Source: Norana najaformis
Taxonomy: Eukaryota; Annelida; Clitellata; Crassiclitellata; Hormogastridae
Assembly (NCBI GenBank): GCA_964023275.1
Contig: OZ029915.1
Coordinates: 13,336,712 to 13,400,711, forward strand
Reading direction: 5' to 3'
Length of the DNA: 64,000 nt
The notes below the pieces were generated by a model, which was given only the letters and a program-made list of their open reading frames with translations, made no database searches and was not told the DNA's origin. Made by a program: the position numbers and the translations under genes. Below, one piece after another: positions 33,601-45,292 of this stretch (position 1 is its first letter; each line of letters starts with the position of its first letter).

Positions 33601-36600
33601 TTTGATCAAAACTGCCACTTACGGACGAATGCGCATTGGTAGATGTATCACAGCTTCAGAAATTGATAAACTTCGATCTCATTATATTGGGTGTTCAAAG
33701 AATGTTTTGCCATTTCTTGATCGAAAGTGTTCTGGAAAGACTGATTGTGAAATTCGTGTTATCGACATCTCAGCTGAAAATATGAACCCTTGTCCTGGTC
33801 TGAATGTTTACCTTGAAGTCAACTATGACTGCATCAGTAGTAAGTAAATTTATTTTAGAATCGATACTTATCCTACTATAACGACATTACGAAATTCTTG
33901 TGAAAATAAATCGCATAAATGTTAACTTAAAAGAATTCTTTCAGCTAATTCCTTTTTGCTTTATGTGAACATTTTCACTGTTTATGTATATTTGTAATCG
34001 AACATTACTGGTCGAGTGTTACAACTTTTATCTTAAAGCTCTACAACACTCGGTGAATGTAAAGCAAACTATATGTATTGTTTATAAACTCCGTTACACA
34101 TGAACATTGATTCGTAGTTGTAGATGAAAGGCGATCATGTGCTGTTGATGCTACCAATAATCCAGTCCACATCGTCAGTTCAACGTCATGTGGGTCAAAT
34201 TCTCAGCCGTGGATTGTAGAAGCTCCAGTTGGCCAGAAACTTAGCATCGGCCTAATCAACTTCGCAGCTGCAGATTCTAATGGAAGGCAGTCTTGTCAGA
34301 ACATTGGTCTGATTGTGGATAAAGCAAGTAAAACAAATGTGTCTATCTGTGTTGGGGGAACACAGAGGGAAAATAAATTTTATGTATCATCAGGAAATTT
34401 GGTACACATATTTCTCACTCATCCGGATCCGAGAGAAAGTAATGAAAACGAGCGGAAATTCATACTAAGGCTGCAAGGTTTGCAAATCACTTTATTTGTG
34501 ATATTATTCTTTTAGAGATTCTGTACTATGTTTGATATGAATTTGATTAGTTAGATGACATTTAAATTGTTTTATGTTTTTCTTAATAATCTTAAATTCT
34601 CTTAGATTGATATTTTTCATGTAGGCTGTGCCGGATTAACTTGAGTGCTAACCTTTCAAGTTTCTCTTAATAGCTAGAATCAGTTATATGCACTCAAATT
34701 CAGTGGACTAAATAAAGTTACTTAGTATTCAATAGAGACTCAATTCTAAAGTCACATATAGCATAAACGATATGTAGACCTTACAATCTCCACAGTCCTT
34801 CATGTTTTCTTCCATGCAATTGTAATGTAATCCTGCCATCTACCTTCAGTACAGTTCAAGTGATTATGCACTAAAAAGATCCAATGCGTGGGAGAAGCTC
34901 GGTTGAATTGCGATATGCCATGAACGCGTATTGTGTGGTAACAGTACAAAAACAAAATGAATTTGGGGTAGAAACAAAAGATTGGTCGTTCCCGGTTGGA
35001 GGAAAGTGAAGTATAGACGTGTACAAACGTTGGCAGAAAGATTTATTGCTACCATTTGTTGTCGAAGCAAATGGTTTTTGAAAATCAGCCTTATCGTTTC
35101 AAATGTAGGCCTCGTCCAATAAACATTTAGAAAAAACCCAATAATTTGTTACGAGCTCCGCTAAAAAATCATAGTAATATTAAACTAAGTAAGAAGCCAC
35201 TGTCTAACACTGTGCTCTGCGGTTGATAAGCGATTTTTATTGTATTCACGAACATGTTATAGTGAGCCTGTGTTGTAGCTGTCGGCTGCTCTAACATCAT
35301 TCCGCCTGTTGATGGTTACTCGAAAAGAAACGGTGACTCCATTGTGATTGGTTGCTATGCCAGTCGTAAAACTTGGCATCTCAACTGTGAAGGGGGAAAG
35401 TGGGTCGGAGTTATAGGAAACTGCTCACAAGGTGAGATTTTAAGAATGGACAAAGATTTAAGTAGAAGAGAGTTCCAAAATCTAGGTCTAGCAACCGAAA
35501 GTCAGTTTTTCAAGAAAAGTTCTAAACTTAGGTATAACCTGAGAACGTCAATCAGATGACCTGGTTGAAAAGCGATAAATATGGAGACTGAGTGCTGGAC
35601 GGAGTTCTGATTTTAAGTGATCTGGTTGGCCAGACTTCAACGTTTTATAAACTATAAGCCCCAATTTTAAAGAAATCCTTTGCTGAACAAGAAAGCAGTG
35701 TAAAGATTTAAATACGTTATGTTATGTGCTCATATTTTGACGTATTAGTTACAGGTTTAGCCAAGTAGTTTTGAACTCTTTGGCGTTTCTGTATGTTTGA
35801 CCTTGTAATGTCAGTAAAAAGTGAGTTACAGTAATCAAGACGACTAGAGAGCAATGCGTTTACCAAAGAAATTCTTGAAGACATGTGGACATAATGTTTG
35901 ATTCTGCATAACTCAAGGGTAGTATACGTGTGTTACAATATGAAAAGCCAGATACATACATATATTAATACAAATTAATTGTAGGCGTACATACAATGGA
36001 GGCGATCGCAGAGTCGGAACCTATAACGACAACTTTAAACAATGAACAAGGTGTGTGCTCCAGCTGCTGCAATTTTATCGATACCGTTTAAAATCTAATT
36101 TAACCGTTAGACTTTAATAGTTGTTTTAACGAATATACGACTCAACATATAATCATTTCGTCAAATTGAAAATGCAATCCGTATTCGCTCACAATGAGCT
36201 AGACACGTCTAGTCGATTCCGATCGATGAGAGATATGAGTTCAATGAAAATGTATAAATCTTTTAGATAGAGTAGATATTTATCTCTAATAAACTCGATT
36301 TTTTACTGTTAATTATGATAATGTATCGTTTCAAAGATCTTTGCAGATCTCTGCTTTGCAGCACATAGTGATATAGATGTGCACCAGTCAGCGATCTTTT
36401 CTTAAGCAGGCTATCATGCAACTTGCGATTCAGCTTCTTCACTTCACTCTGCCTCTATTACGCTAGCGGTTCAAGATCATTCTCATTTAATGTGGTCTTG
36501 TGTGGTCAGGGTAGGAGCACCTCTGTTGAGTTTTCTTGAATACGCACTTTATGACTGCGCAATTACGATTACGATTACTACGTACATATGCTACCTGTTT

Positions 36601-39600
36601 GCCTTTCAGTTCTGGCCTTTGTTGCGATCGGTGGATTCACGGTGGCAATTTGTCTAGCAATCCTTTGTCTTGGATTTGTATGCATGCGACGGTAAGAACT
36701 CCTACGGCTTAAAGAAAGGTCTACCGTTGATCACCGTATGATAACGCGGCTATCGGCAACCATATATATTAACTTTTACACGGCATCGTTTCCAGCAACT
36801 GGCTTCAATTTTGTTCGTTAACAAACTACACATAAGACATAGAACACAACCATAGGAACGACTACATGTGTCGCGAGCTAGTCGCTAAGTCAAGCTCAGA
36901 AACAAGTCTTGAATAAAATTTCATAAGTTTCTTCTCTCGTTGTGTCTTTTCAACGGTCTTTTCATACCGCCATGACTTCGACTCTTCCCCAGACTGTGAT
37001 CCTACGCCAAATATTTTCAATTATGTAAGTAAGTGGGACCTGCCCATCCCTGGACCTAACATTATGCCCCATCTTTTTATGACAATGTTCTGGGCTAAAA
37101 TTTTAAAAACAATATTCACAGAACAACTAGAACATTGGCTTGCAGAACCCGACCAATAGCACATAACCATAAAAAGAAATCAAAAAAAGCTATGACCGTA
37201 CATAGCAAAACAAAACTATCATATTTACACACATAAATGTTAAATAATTGTAATTGTAATTTGAGATTTATAAAGCGCCTGTCAGAGGATAGACTCAACA
37301 GAGGTGCTTCCGACCCGAAGGAGTAAAATCACTGTTAAACAGTACAGTCTTCAGGCGCATACGGAGCACTGAGAGGGGGAAAGAAAGGAGCTCAAGTCGC
37401 AATTCTTGATGGAGACGATTCCAGCAAGTGGGATCAACGTAGGCGAAGCTTCTGGACTGGGCGGTAGCGGTGCGCAATCGAGGGACAAACAGGAGATCCT
37501 GAGTGGCCGAGCGAAGGCCCGGCAACGAGGAGTCCAAAATGCAGAAATGAATGAGATAAAGGGGAGCAGAGTCAAGAACACAATTGCGCATGAGGGAGAG
37601 GATCTTAAAGTGGACACGCTGCTGGACGGGGAGCCAGTGAAGAGTGTCACGAATATAAGACGAGATGTGGCCATATTTTGGAATGCCCCTAATGAGACGA
37701 GCAGCAGAGTTAAGCACAGATTGCAGCTTAGCAGTGTTGGCTAGCGATAGGCCGGTAAAGTTGGCGTTACCAAAGTCAACCCTAGTGCAAATGAGGGCAT
37801 GGACCAGAGTGGTTATAGCGTGGAAGGAAAGAGTACAGCGAATGATGCGGAGCTGACGAAGATGGTAAAAACAAGAACGAGAGACGGTGTTAACATGATC
37901 AGACAGGATAAGCTCCTGATCCAGTGCAACCCCGAGATCCCGGACCGTAGTAGAGAAAGAGATATCCGGAAATCTCTGGCATAAGGAGGAAAGATCAATC
38001 TTGGCGATCTGCAAGCGGCCACCATGCTACATGAGCTGGGTCTTATTACAGTTCAAACGGAGGCGATTGGAGGACATCCATGGGTCAAGGACAGAGGTGG
38101 CATCGAGAACCCTCTGGACAAGGGCAGGGCCGCCTGCGCCGAACCATGGGCATAAGCCTGGGTGTCGCCTGCATACTGAAGGACGGCAACACTCAGTGGG
38201 AGGAGAGTCCGAGCTAGATCAGAGGTATTTAAAATATAGAGGAGAGGAGCTAGGACGGAACCCTGGGGAAGACCAAAGAAGACGGGGGAACCAGAGGGAC
38301 CGTGAGGGCCCAAAAAACAGATTGAAGGCAGTCTGACAGGAATGACTGAAACCAGGTGAGGGCAGAACCAGTGATGCCAAAGGAAATCTCCAAACGCTCC
38401 AATAGGATGGAGTGATCAACAGTATCAAAAGCAGCACTTACATCGAAAAGGGCCAGAAGGATGACCTGCCTGCAATCATTAAACCCAAATACGTCAGCAA
38501 GAAGGCGAGTCATAAGCGATTCGGTGGAATGATATTTCCTGAACCCAGACTGAAGTGAAGGCATAAGACAGTTAGTGTCGAGGCAGTGAGATAGCTGATA
38601 AGAGACGGGCCTTTCTTTCAAGGAGCTTGGAGAGAAAGGACAAGTTAGAAATGGGACGGTAATTAGAGAGGGCACTAGGGTCAAGGCCCTGGCGCTTCAA
38701 GGAGGGAAAAACTACTGCACCCTTGTGGGAGGGCGGAATTGAGCCCTCAGCCAAAGAAGAATTACACAATAAATGAAAAAAAGGAATAAGGTCATCAATA
38801 AATTCCTTAATTAAAAATGGAGGAACCGTATCAAGTTCACAGGACTTGGCTGGTGAGTTCAAGATTAGCCGACGGACATAATCCAGAGATAAAGTGCTCC
38901 ATCTATGGAGCCTGGAAGACGTGGGAGGGAAAGAGGGCAGAGGCGAGCCCCCAGTAGACCGACGAACAGAGTCGATCTTGTCCCTCATGTAGTTAAGATA
39001 GTCCGTGGCGGTGAACTGAGGCTGAGCTGAAAAGCCGAAGGCGGTACAGCGACCAAGGACAGCAGAAAGCGAGCGCCAAAGTCGACGCGGATTACTCTTC
39101 TATCGATCGATCAGCGACTCCCAGTAGGCCGCCTCCTTGACTCGGAACTCCCGATGCATTGAGCGGAGGTGATGAAGCAAGCCACTCTGTACGGTCAGTT
39201 GGGTCATGAGTTCGCCGGTATCTTCGCTCGAAACGCCTGACGTCACACGCAAGGTACCGCAGGCCCGATCGAACCAGGGGGCCAGTGGCCTTCGACGAGC
39301 CCGCAACGTGCACAGCGGGAGAAGGCGATCGATGAGAAGGCCAATGGAGGAGTAGTAGAGATCGAAGAGCTCAACCGTATTACAGGCGGCCAAGGATAAG
39401 AGGTCGCCGCACAGGGGAGTGTTGATCACACCATCGCGGAAGAGATCACGTTCCAGATTATTCCAGCCGCGCACGGATCGAAGTGCGTAAGACGGCTGGG
39501 AAGAGAGGAAGGGGATCTTGAAGGAAGAAGACTGTGATCAGAAAGAGCCGGCGGTTCGATTGTGAGTTCCAAGATGTTGCAGTCGTCACGAGTGATGACG

Positions 39601-41392
39601 TCAAGCCAGCCACCCAATACGTGGGAGGGTTCAGCAACGTGTTGGGTGAAGCCGAATTGGTAGAGTAGGTCGTCGAAGCGAACGGACTCCAGAAGATCAG
39701 GGTTTTCGAAATGGATGTTGAGGTCGCCGGTGATGATGAGCTGGGAATTGAAGGTGGCGAAGGTCTCAATGAGCACGGAGAATTCGGAGAAGAAGATGGA
39801 GGAGAGAGGCGCAGAGCCCGGACGATATAGGGCAAGTACCGTGACTGGTCCACGAATCGATGCGCAGGAGAGGCATAAGGCTTCGAAGGAGGAGACATGA
39901 AGAGGGAGAGGAATCGTTTTAATGGAGAGGTGTTCACGATGGTAGAAGACGATGCCACCGTGGTTCTGAGCGAGAGGGTCAGACTGAGGGTCGACCGGAC
40001 GAGGAGCGTCGAGGAAACAGTAGCCCGAAGGAGCAGCACGACGGACAGCGACGTCCGAGGAAGAGGAATGCCAAAATCCGTTACGACGAGGAGATCCAGG
40101 GCGTGATGAGAGGTCGAGTTTGCAACCTGTGAAAACTTGTTACCCAGCGATCGTGCGTTGAGGGTGCCGAACCTGAGGCCGCCATCGCCATATGTTCCCG
40201 CAGATGTGGAGGAGGATCAGGAGGCGGAGGAGAAGATTGACGACGAGGAGACAGCAGCACGGTCCTAGCGCGAGCCGGTAGCCATAGGTGTAGCTTGAAG
40301 AGGATCTTGCGTACCTAGCGTGAAACGATCAGACCCGGGCGATTACAGGCTCGCAGGTCTGTAGAGGTGTACACAAGCTTCGGATGAACCATCAAAGGAG
40401 TGGTCCGAGACGTAAACAAGAACACTGCTACTGCTAACGGCACACATCTTTAACCCAAACAGTCCATATTAGCTTAAACTTATGCACCTAAACACAAGTT
40501 AACACAGCGTGCCTTAACATATGTAAAATGTGTCAACCTCCCTGGACTCAAAGTAAAATCTGTACATGTACTGAGTCTGGTTGCAAATTGCATCCCTGAT
40601 TCCGTATCAGATTTCTCAGCTTTTACAAACTGTTCGCGCTGCTGCTGTGGTGTCAACCTAAACTCACGCAACAAAGCATCTTTCAAATTTGCAAATGTGC
40701 TTATCTGACCCACAGGAAGTCTTCTTACCAACTTCTTAGTTTCCTCAGACAAGAACGGCATTAAAAGAGCACATTTCAAATCTTCCGGAACCACATACAA
40801 TGCAAAAATATTTTCCACAGACTCAATATACAAAAGGTAATTCAACCTCCTCTGCAGGTATCTTATGTAAAACATTCTTTAGAATATCCCGAAATTTCTT
40901 TATTTTGGTACCCGCCGATGCTTCTTCCTGTGTCTTTCTTTCTCTTTTCCTCACTGCTTCATCTCTACCCATCTTTTATCCATGGTATTGTTGATCCAGC
41001 ATTTCTCTCTGACACTCCAATTGCTCTTGTCTCATCCTTTCTTCCCTTTCCATCTCTTCTTTATCCTTTTTCCCCATTCCATCTACTCTTTCTTTAACCT
41101 TTCTTCCATTTTCTTTGCCAGTTCTTCCGTTTCGATCATCATTTGCATCATCTCAACCATCGTCACTTCCTTCACCATTTTTTGGTAAAGAGCCCTCTTT
41201 TAAACCCTTGGCCATCAGGCGAAGTTCAACAAATTGGTCTTTATCTCTACTCTACTCCAGCTGCAACATCAGAACCAGCTTGAGCTAAAATTCCTGTTAA
41301 AGCGTCCATACTAAACCGTTTAAGTTTCTCTCTCCTCCTGTCTCCGTCTCTCTCTCCCCTTCTCTCCGCTTCTCTCTCTCTCTCTGCCTCTG

Positions 41393-41449
<57 letters not shown>

Positions 41450-43446
41450 TTACAAATTATCAATAAATTACAAGTAAGTGATACCGTACAGGCAAGACCA
41501 ATGGAGCTTGAACTGGAACTTCACTCCCACCAGAACTTCACTGGAACTGGAACATCACTGGAACCAAAACTTGGCTTGAACCAAACTTCACCGGAACAGT
41601 CCGTTTTCGCGAGAAAAATCCATTAACCGGGAAGGCACACGAACAGAACAGCTGGAACAGTTGTCGTCGTTCGTTGTCACACATCGGTACGCATTCGTCA
41701 ACTGAAACCCTCAGAATTGTTCCAGAATAAGTCAGAAAGAAGAGGTAAATAGCCGACTTACCGTCCGCCACGTCAAACCCGGCGGAATTGACCTCTACAA
41801 CCACTGTCTTCTAACACTTGAACACACCTCACGCCGACTTCTGAACCCAGAAGATCGACTCCAGAGTGTTGCTCGACAGCACCTTCCTTGACTAATTCCG
41901 TAACTCGAGTCGAAAACAGTTTCTTCTTGTCCATGGGTTTAACGACATCTTATGGCAACTAAGGCCGTTGAGTTCTTCGATATGAAAATGTTGTTGACGT
42001 TGTCCATAAGTTCATTTCTTTCTTCTTATCGTTTCCTTTAAGATTTTTGTTTCCGTAGGTAATGTATGTATTTTTTAACTGATTGCAGCACGACATGGCT
42101 GAGAGACGAAATGCAGGCGAAGGGGATTCTGTTGACTGGTTGATGGCACCTTTGTCGACTTCTTGTTGGTTTCTTTTTGTTGGAAGACTGTCCACTGTCC
42201 ATTACTTGTGTGTTCATAAGGCTCTTCTCAGTTGCTATAAAGCCTTTTTTCAATATCTGATTTATATATTTTCTGTAAATTTTTCTTTTCACTGGCCATT
42301 TCGGATCTTTTGTAGCCGTCAGGCTCTTTTGTGGCCATCAGGCTCTTGTGACCATCGGGTTCTTTTTTGGCCATCAGGCTCTTTTGTGGCCATAAGGCTC
42401 TTTTGTGGCCGTTAAGGTTCTTTTGTGGCTGTCAGGTTCTTTTGTGGCCATCAAGGCTCTTTTTTGGCCGTCAATGCTTTTTTAGGCTCTTCTCAGTTGC
42501 CATAAAGGCTTTTTTAGCGTATTTATATATTTTCGAAAACAGTTCTCCGTGCAGTTCGGCACAATGCCTACCATACGCCAAGTTCACCTTGGTTCCGCCT
42601 CCAAGCGCTGTCCGACTTGTTTTTCCGAATTTCTCTCGTCGAATTTCGATTAAACTCCACGACCGAATTTCTTTATACCGATCCTGATCACGGCACCAAA
42701 ATGTCGTGAGCTAGTCGCTAAGTCAAAGCTCAAAAACAAGTCTTGAATAAAATTTCATGTTTCTTCTCTCGGTTGTGTCTTTTCAACAGTCTTTTAATAC
42801 AGCTATAACTTCGACTCTTCCCCAGACTGTTATCCTGCCCCAAATATATTCAATTACGTAAGTAAGTGGTACCTGCCCATCCCTGACAACATGCAACGTT
42901 TGCTCTACTGGGTTCGATGACTGAAACTTGTATACTGTGAAGAAAGTTAGTTATCCAGACACGTAATATGGCGTCTTTTAAACAGCTTACATAAGCTCTG
43001 AATAAAGTAACACTAGCTTAAATGATGTTAAAGTCATTAAGAATTGAAAGTTCATCACTAAGCAAATAATTTTCAGATAACTACAAAGGACAACGCTAGT
43101 AAGTACCCGCACACAATAAGAGCCAAATTGACAGCAGATAATAATAGAATGTGATATCGAGGCTGCATATGATTTTTTCTTATGACCAGAATTGTTTGTA
43201 AATTTTAGTTTTCGCGTGAGAAATAAGATGAAACGAGACTGCAAGACACTCACGCTTAACTGCGACTTCAGTGCAGCAAGAAATCAAGGCACGGTCAACA
43301 GAGTTCATAATGTCGCGCAAGAATTCTCGGACAACAATGTGCGTGGTTTGGTTCCAAATGAGTTGCCAACCTATTCAGTATTCGTCGGAGACGGTGAATT
43401 CAACGATGTCAGTAATTCCATTGGCGTTGAGAACAACCATCGCTAA
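30627..43446 (+). CDS. Gene 4: type I membrane receptor, SUEL lectin + CUB-like + sushi-like
   Basis: Complete, seven exons: 30627-30726, 33537-33839, 34118-34477, 35279-35431, 35985-36050, 36610-36691, 43209-43446; 433 residues, all GT-AG. Signal peptide MKRVVSNLMPAVAAWLLCYL. The SUEL exon has ATYGRMRIGRC and is one codon shorter than its paralogs (NPCPGLN against NPCPLGLN). The CUB-like exon is five codons shorter in a surface-loop-like stretch (ADSNGRQSC against DSSRIQDSGRQSC), so both indels keep the frame. The sushi-like exon, stalk, helix (LAILCLGFVCMRR, as in gene 1) and tail with YKTL and YSVF are intact. Intron 6 is 6.5 kb because of an LTR element with a LINE inside it. The frame stays open, so the gene is probably functional if that intron is spliced. 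Confidence 0.9.
31331..32240 (-). mobile_element. L2-like LINE, 5'-truncated, in intron 1 of gene 4
   Basis: The minus-strand frame 32079-31462 has STVRDLEVVLDQELSLTEHV, ALICTRVDFGNSVYAGL and IRKALHWLPIQQRIEFKLM, preceded by MSSSGRWLNHHKTQFL in 32362-32090. The 3' end at 31331 is an A/T-rich run, TTGTAATTGTAATTTTAATT, then CATTTATAAAGCGCC. Same family as the LINE at 37246-40440. It has split an older L2-like remnant (31085-31330 and 32240-32560), and genes 2, 3 and 5 lack it. Confidence 0.8.
33165..33340 (+). repeat. Possible tRNA-derived SINE, copy in gene 4
   Basis: GTAGGCGCCACCCTT... with a B-box-like GTTCCAATC near 33215, followed by about 100 bases of unrelated sequence. The same unit is at about 45795-45960 in gene 5. 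The tRNA likeness is weak, so this may simply be shared intron sequence. Confidence 0.35.
35450..35850 (-). mobile_element. L2-like LINE 3' fragment in intron 4 of gene 4
   Basis: Shorter, decayed paralog of 16890-17440 and 25100-25690, alignable by eye through GGTTGGCCAGAYTTCAA near 35625 and the block at 35800-35850. Confidence 0.55.
36869..37055 (-). repeat. Left LTR of the Gypsy-like fossil (its 3' LTR)
   Basis: Begins TGTCGCGAGCTAG after the ACATG duplication and matches 42702-42888 along its length. As the element is in minus orientation, this is its 3' LTR. Confidence 0.8.
37246..40440 (-). mobile_element. L2-like LINE, nearly full domain set, inside the LTR element
   Basis: Minus-strand order: apurinic-type endonuclease (about 40180-39430: LRFGTLNARSLGNKF, QLIITGDLNIHFENPDLLES, PPALSDHSLL), linker, reverse transcriptase (38988-38050: LKRQGLDPSALSNYRPISNL, LFDVSAAFDTVDHSILLERL, PQGSVLAPLLYILNTSDLAR, then YAGDTQ where YADDTQ is usual), and C-terminal part (38014-37295: FSTTVRDLGVALDQELILSD, DTLHWLPVQQRVHFKIL). 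The 3' end at 37246 is AATTGTAATTGTAATTT followed by TATAAAGCGCC. The coding region is spread over several frames, so it is not active. The 5' boundary is approximate. Insertion into an already present LTR element makes it the younger of the two. Confidence 0.85.
40480..41200 (-). mobile_element. Gag-like region of the LTR fossil
   Basis: The minus-strand frame 40875-40480 contains VPEDLKCALLMPFLSEETKK and LVRRLPVGQISTFANLKDAL, in the style of retrotransposon Gag domains of Gypsy-type elements. A charged, coiled-coil-like stretch precedes it. The region is a broken remnant. Confidence 0.65.
41330..41445. repeat. (CT)n simple repeat
   Basis: Nearly pure CT tract, especially 41396-41444. On the minus strand it produces a meaningless Glu-Arg ORF. 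Confidence 0.95.
42308..42490 (+). repeat. Minisatellite, about 20-base unit, in the LTR-element leader
   Basis: Seven or more imperfect tandem copies of a unit close to CAGGCTCTTTTGTGGCCAT. It lies between the primer-binding side LTR and the Gag-like region of the fossil element. Confidence 0.85.
42702..42888 (-). repeat. Right LTR of the Gypsy-like fossil (its 5' LTR)
   Basis: Begins TGTCGTGAGCTAG and ends CCCTGACA, followed by the ACATG duplication. The adjoining TTTTGGTGCCGTGATCAGG (minus strand, from 42701 downwards) looks like a tRNA primer-binding site, which sets the orientation. Confidence 0.8.
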
Positions 43447-43604
43447 CATTCTGAGTATTCTGGTTTTCTTAAAACAAACAGCCTGAAAGTTTTCAGGCAC
43501 AACTGACTCTAAGCAACACAAATTGTAGTTTATCATCAGAAGGCTATGCGATGTTGTATCTGTAGTCATTTTCTTAAGTTGTAACTAATTGCGCGTTTTA
43601 ACTA

Positions 43605-43610
43605 ATTAAA
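43605..43610 (+). promoter_or_regulatory. Candidate polyadenylation signal of gene 4
   Basis: ATTAAA about 160 bases after the stop codon, corresponding to 6009 and 19531. Confidence 0.4.
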
Positions 43611-43789
43611 ATGCTTGCTTATGCCTTTATATTATTTATGGAATATTATCTGTTCTGAAAAAATATATATAACAAAAGTCTGTGATTCTGACAAGAAAAC
43701 ATCTAATGCTACGAATCACTTACCCAATGTTTCCAGATATGCCTGATTTTTTACCTTAAGCATCAAAAGTCACTCGTAACAATATTACT

Positions 43790-44400
43790 CTAATACATTC
43801 CATGTCCTCACCCAGATTGGTTTGCGAGGGGCTATTGCCTCAGTTAATCCATCAGGGTCCGCTTAACACACCTGACCAGGGGAGGCGCACTCCTTGTTAA
43901 CACGCGCGACGAGCCATGCGGCATGGAAGATTATATATACATGACCTATTCGTAGAAAACTCATCGGCGAAAATTTTCTCCAGCCACTCGCCAGGAAAAC
44001 GTGGGGTAGGCAAATGCCGATTCCATATAATAAGCCATTGCGTAAGTCGCCCTGTCGCCCTGCTAGATCTGTCTATCTGCGTGGTGCCCCATTGCCTACT
44101 TCCTCCTCTGAAATCACCCAATAGGCAGTGGGGCCCAGGCTTATCGAATAGAGGTCTGAACACTCCATGTCACGCCTCCATCATTGGGTATCGGCGGTAC
44201 TGATTGTAGGGTAACCACGCCAATCGCCATCCTACCGGACTCTAGTAGAGATGCCGCTGTTTGTCCGCAGGGCTTATTAGTGGGGGAATCCCCACTTATT
44301 TCACAGCTAACCTACATACCAGAGGCCTTTCTACCATACCCAACCCGTGGACGCGCTAGGTTGCAGTTACAGCTATGCACGTTAGCTGGAAATCTGTGCA
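43790..44400. repeat. Intergenic spacer repeat, copy 4
   Basis: Homologous to the other spacer copies; AGGCAGTGGGGCCCAGGCT near 44120 and CATTGGGTATCGGCGG near 44180. Confidence 0.55.
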
Positions 44401-44449
44401 GGACTGTCTAGACACCGCATTCATAAAAAATATTCGTTTACACGGTAAA

Positions 44450-45105
44450 ATATTACTTAATATTTCGTTCATAAATAGTTGTCTTTTAAAATAAAAAAAA
44501 ATAAAAATTATTTGAAAAATTAAGTCACCAGAAGCCATCATAATTTGATCAGGATCAATACCGAATCCTATATGGCACCAATACATCAATTGTTCTCTTG
44601 TTTTTACCGCATCTTTTCTTCTCTTGCGTTAGATTATTTCTTAAACGAGAGGGATGTGCATATAAGTAAAATGCATCATTGCGCCAAGGTGCATATTTAG
44701 ATATATTATGATGTTATTAGTTCACAAATCAATCAATTTTTTAACCATTGTAACATTTTGAGATGGTCCCTGACCTCATATAAGCATATATAAATATAGT
44801 TGTGTCATTTGCATTCGACTAATCTTTTCGCGTTTCAGACATATCATTGCGCCAACAATTTTGTATTGTGTTTACAGACTTATACGCTTACACTGCTTCA
44901 TGATCACTGCCGTCTACAGTTAGTCCTGAAGTGCTGTGGTGTATTTGCGTTATATTGCAGTAGACCTAAGTTTTGCCCTATAACCAGCAAAAGCGTGTTT
45001 TACATAAATTGTTGAGGCTGAAATAAGCTGAAAACTTGTTGCGAAATCAAGGCGCATAATTCATATACACCACAAAGAGTTGTTTAAATATCTTTGAGAT
45101 TTGCA
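44450..45105 (+). promoter_or_regulatory. Conserved 5' flank of gene 5
   Basis: Differs from the gene 4 flank at only a couple of positions over the last 300 or so bases. Contains ATTTGCAT at 44807-44814 (299 bases before the start codon), TGTTTACAG near 44877 and GTTTAAATATC near 45082. Confidence 0.55.
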
Positions 45106-45240
45106 ATGAAACGTGTGGTGAGTAATTTAATGCCCGCTGTAGCAGCGTGGTTGTTGTGTTACTTGGACCTTTCCACTGGTGATGAAATACAACAAGATTC
45201 AGACGGTAAGACTATATTATCATAGTTTATTAATCTCTGG

Positions 45241-45292
<52 letters not shown>

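Larger units (their letters stand above)
36869..42888 (-). mobile_element. Gypsy-like LTR retrotransposon fossil with a LINE inside, intron 6 of gene 4
   Basis: Two direct repeats of about 187 bases with TG...CA ends (about 36869-37055 and 42702-42888) are flanked by a 5-base duplication ACATG (36864-36868 and 42889-42893). Genes 1 and 2 keep the unfilled site. The element lies on the minus strand: next to the right-hand repeat is a primer-binding-like stretch beginning TGGTGCCGTGATCAGG in that orientation, then a tandem-repeat leader, a CT tract, and a Gag-like region (about 41200-40480). No polymerase or integrase was recognised. An L2-like LINE occupies about 37246-40440. The repeats differ at roughly 7% of bases by eye, so the element is old. 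It is broken. Confidence 0.8.

Noticed and set aside
37406-38336. Several plus-strand ORFs of 60-112 codons
   Set aside because: Shadows of the minus-strand LINE reverse-transcriptase region.
41247-41447. Glu-Arg-rich ORF
   Set aside because: Product of a CT/AG simple repeat read on the minus strand.
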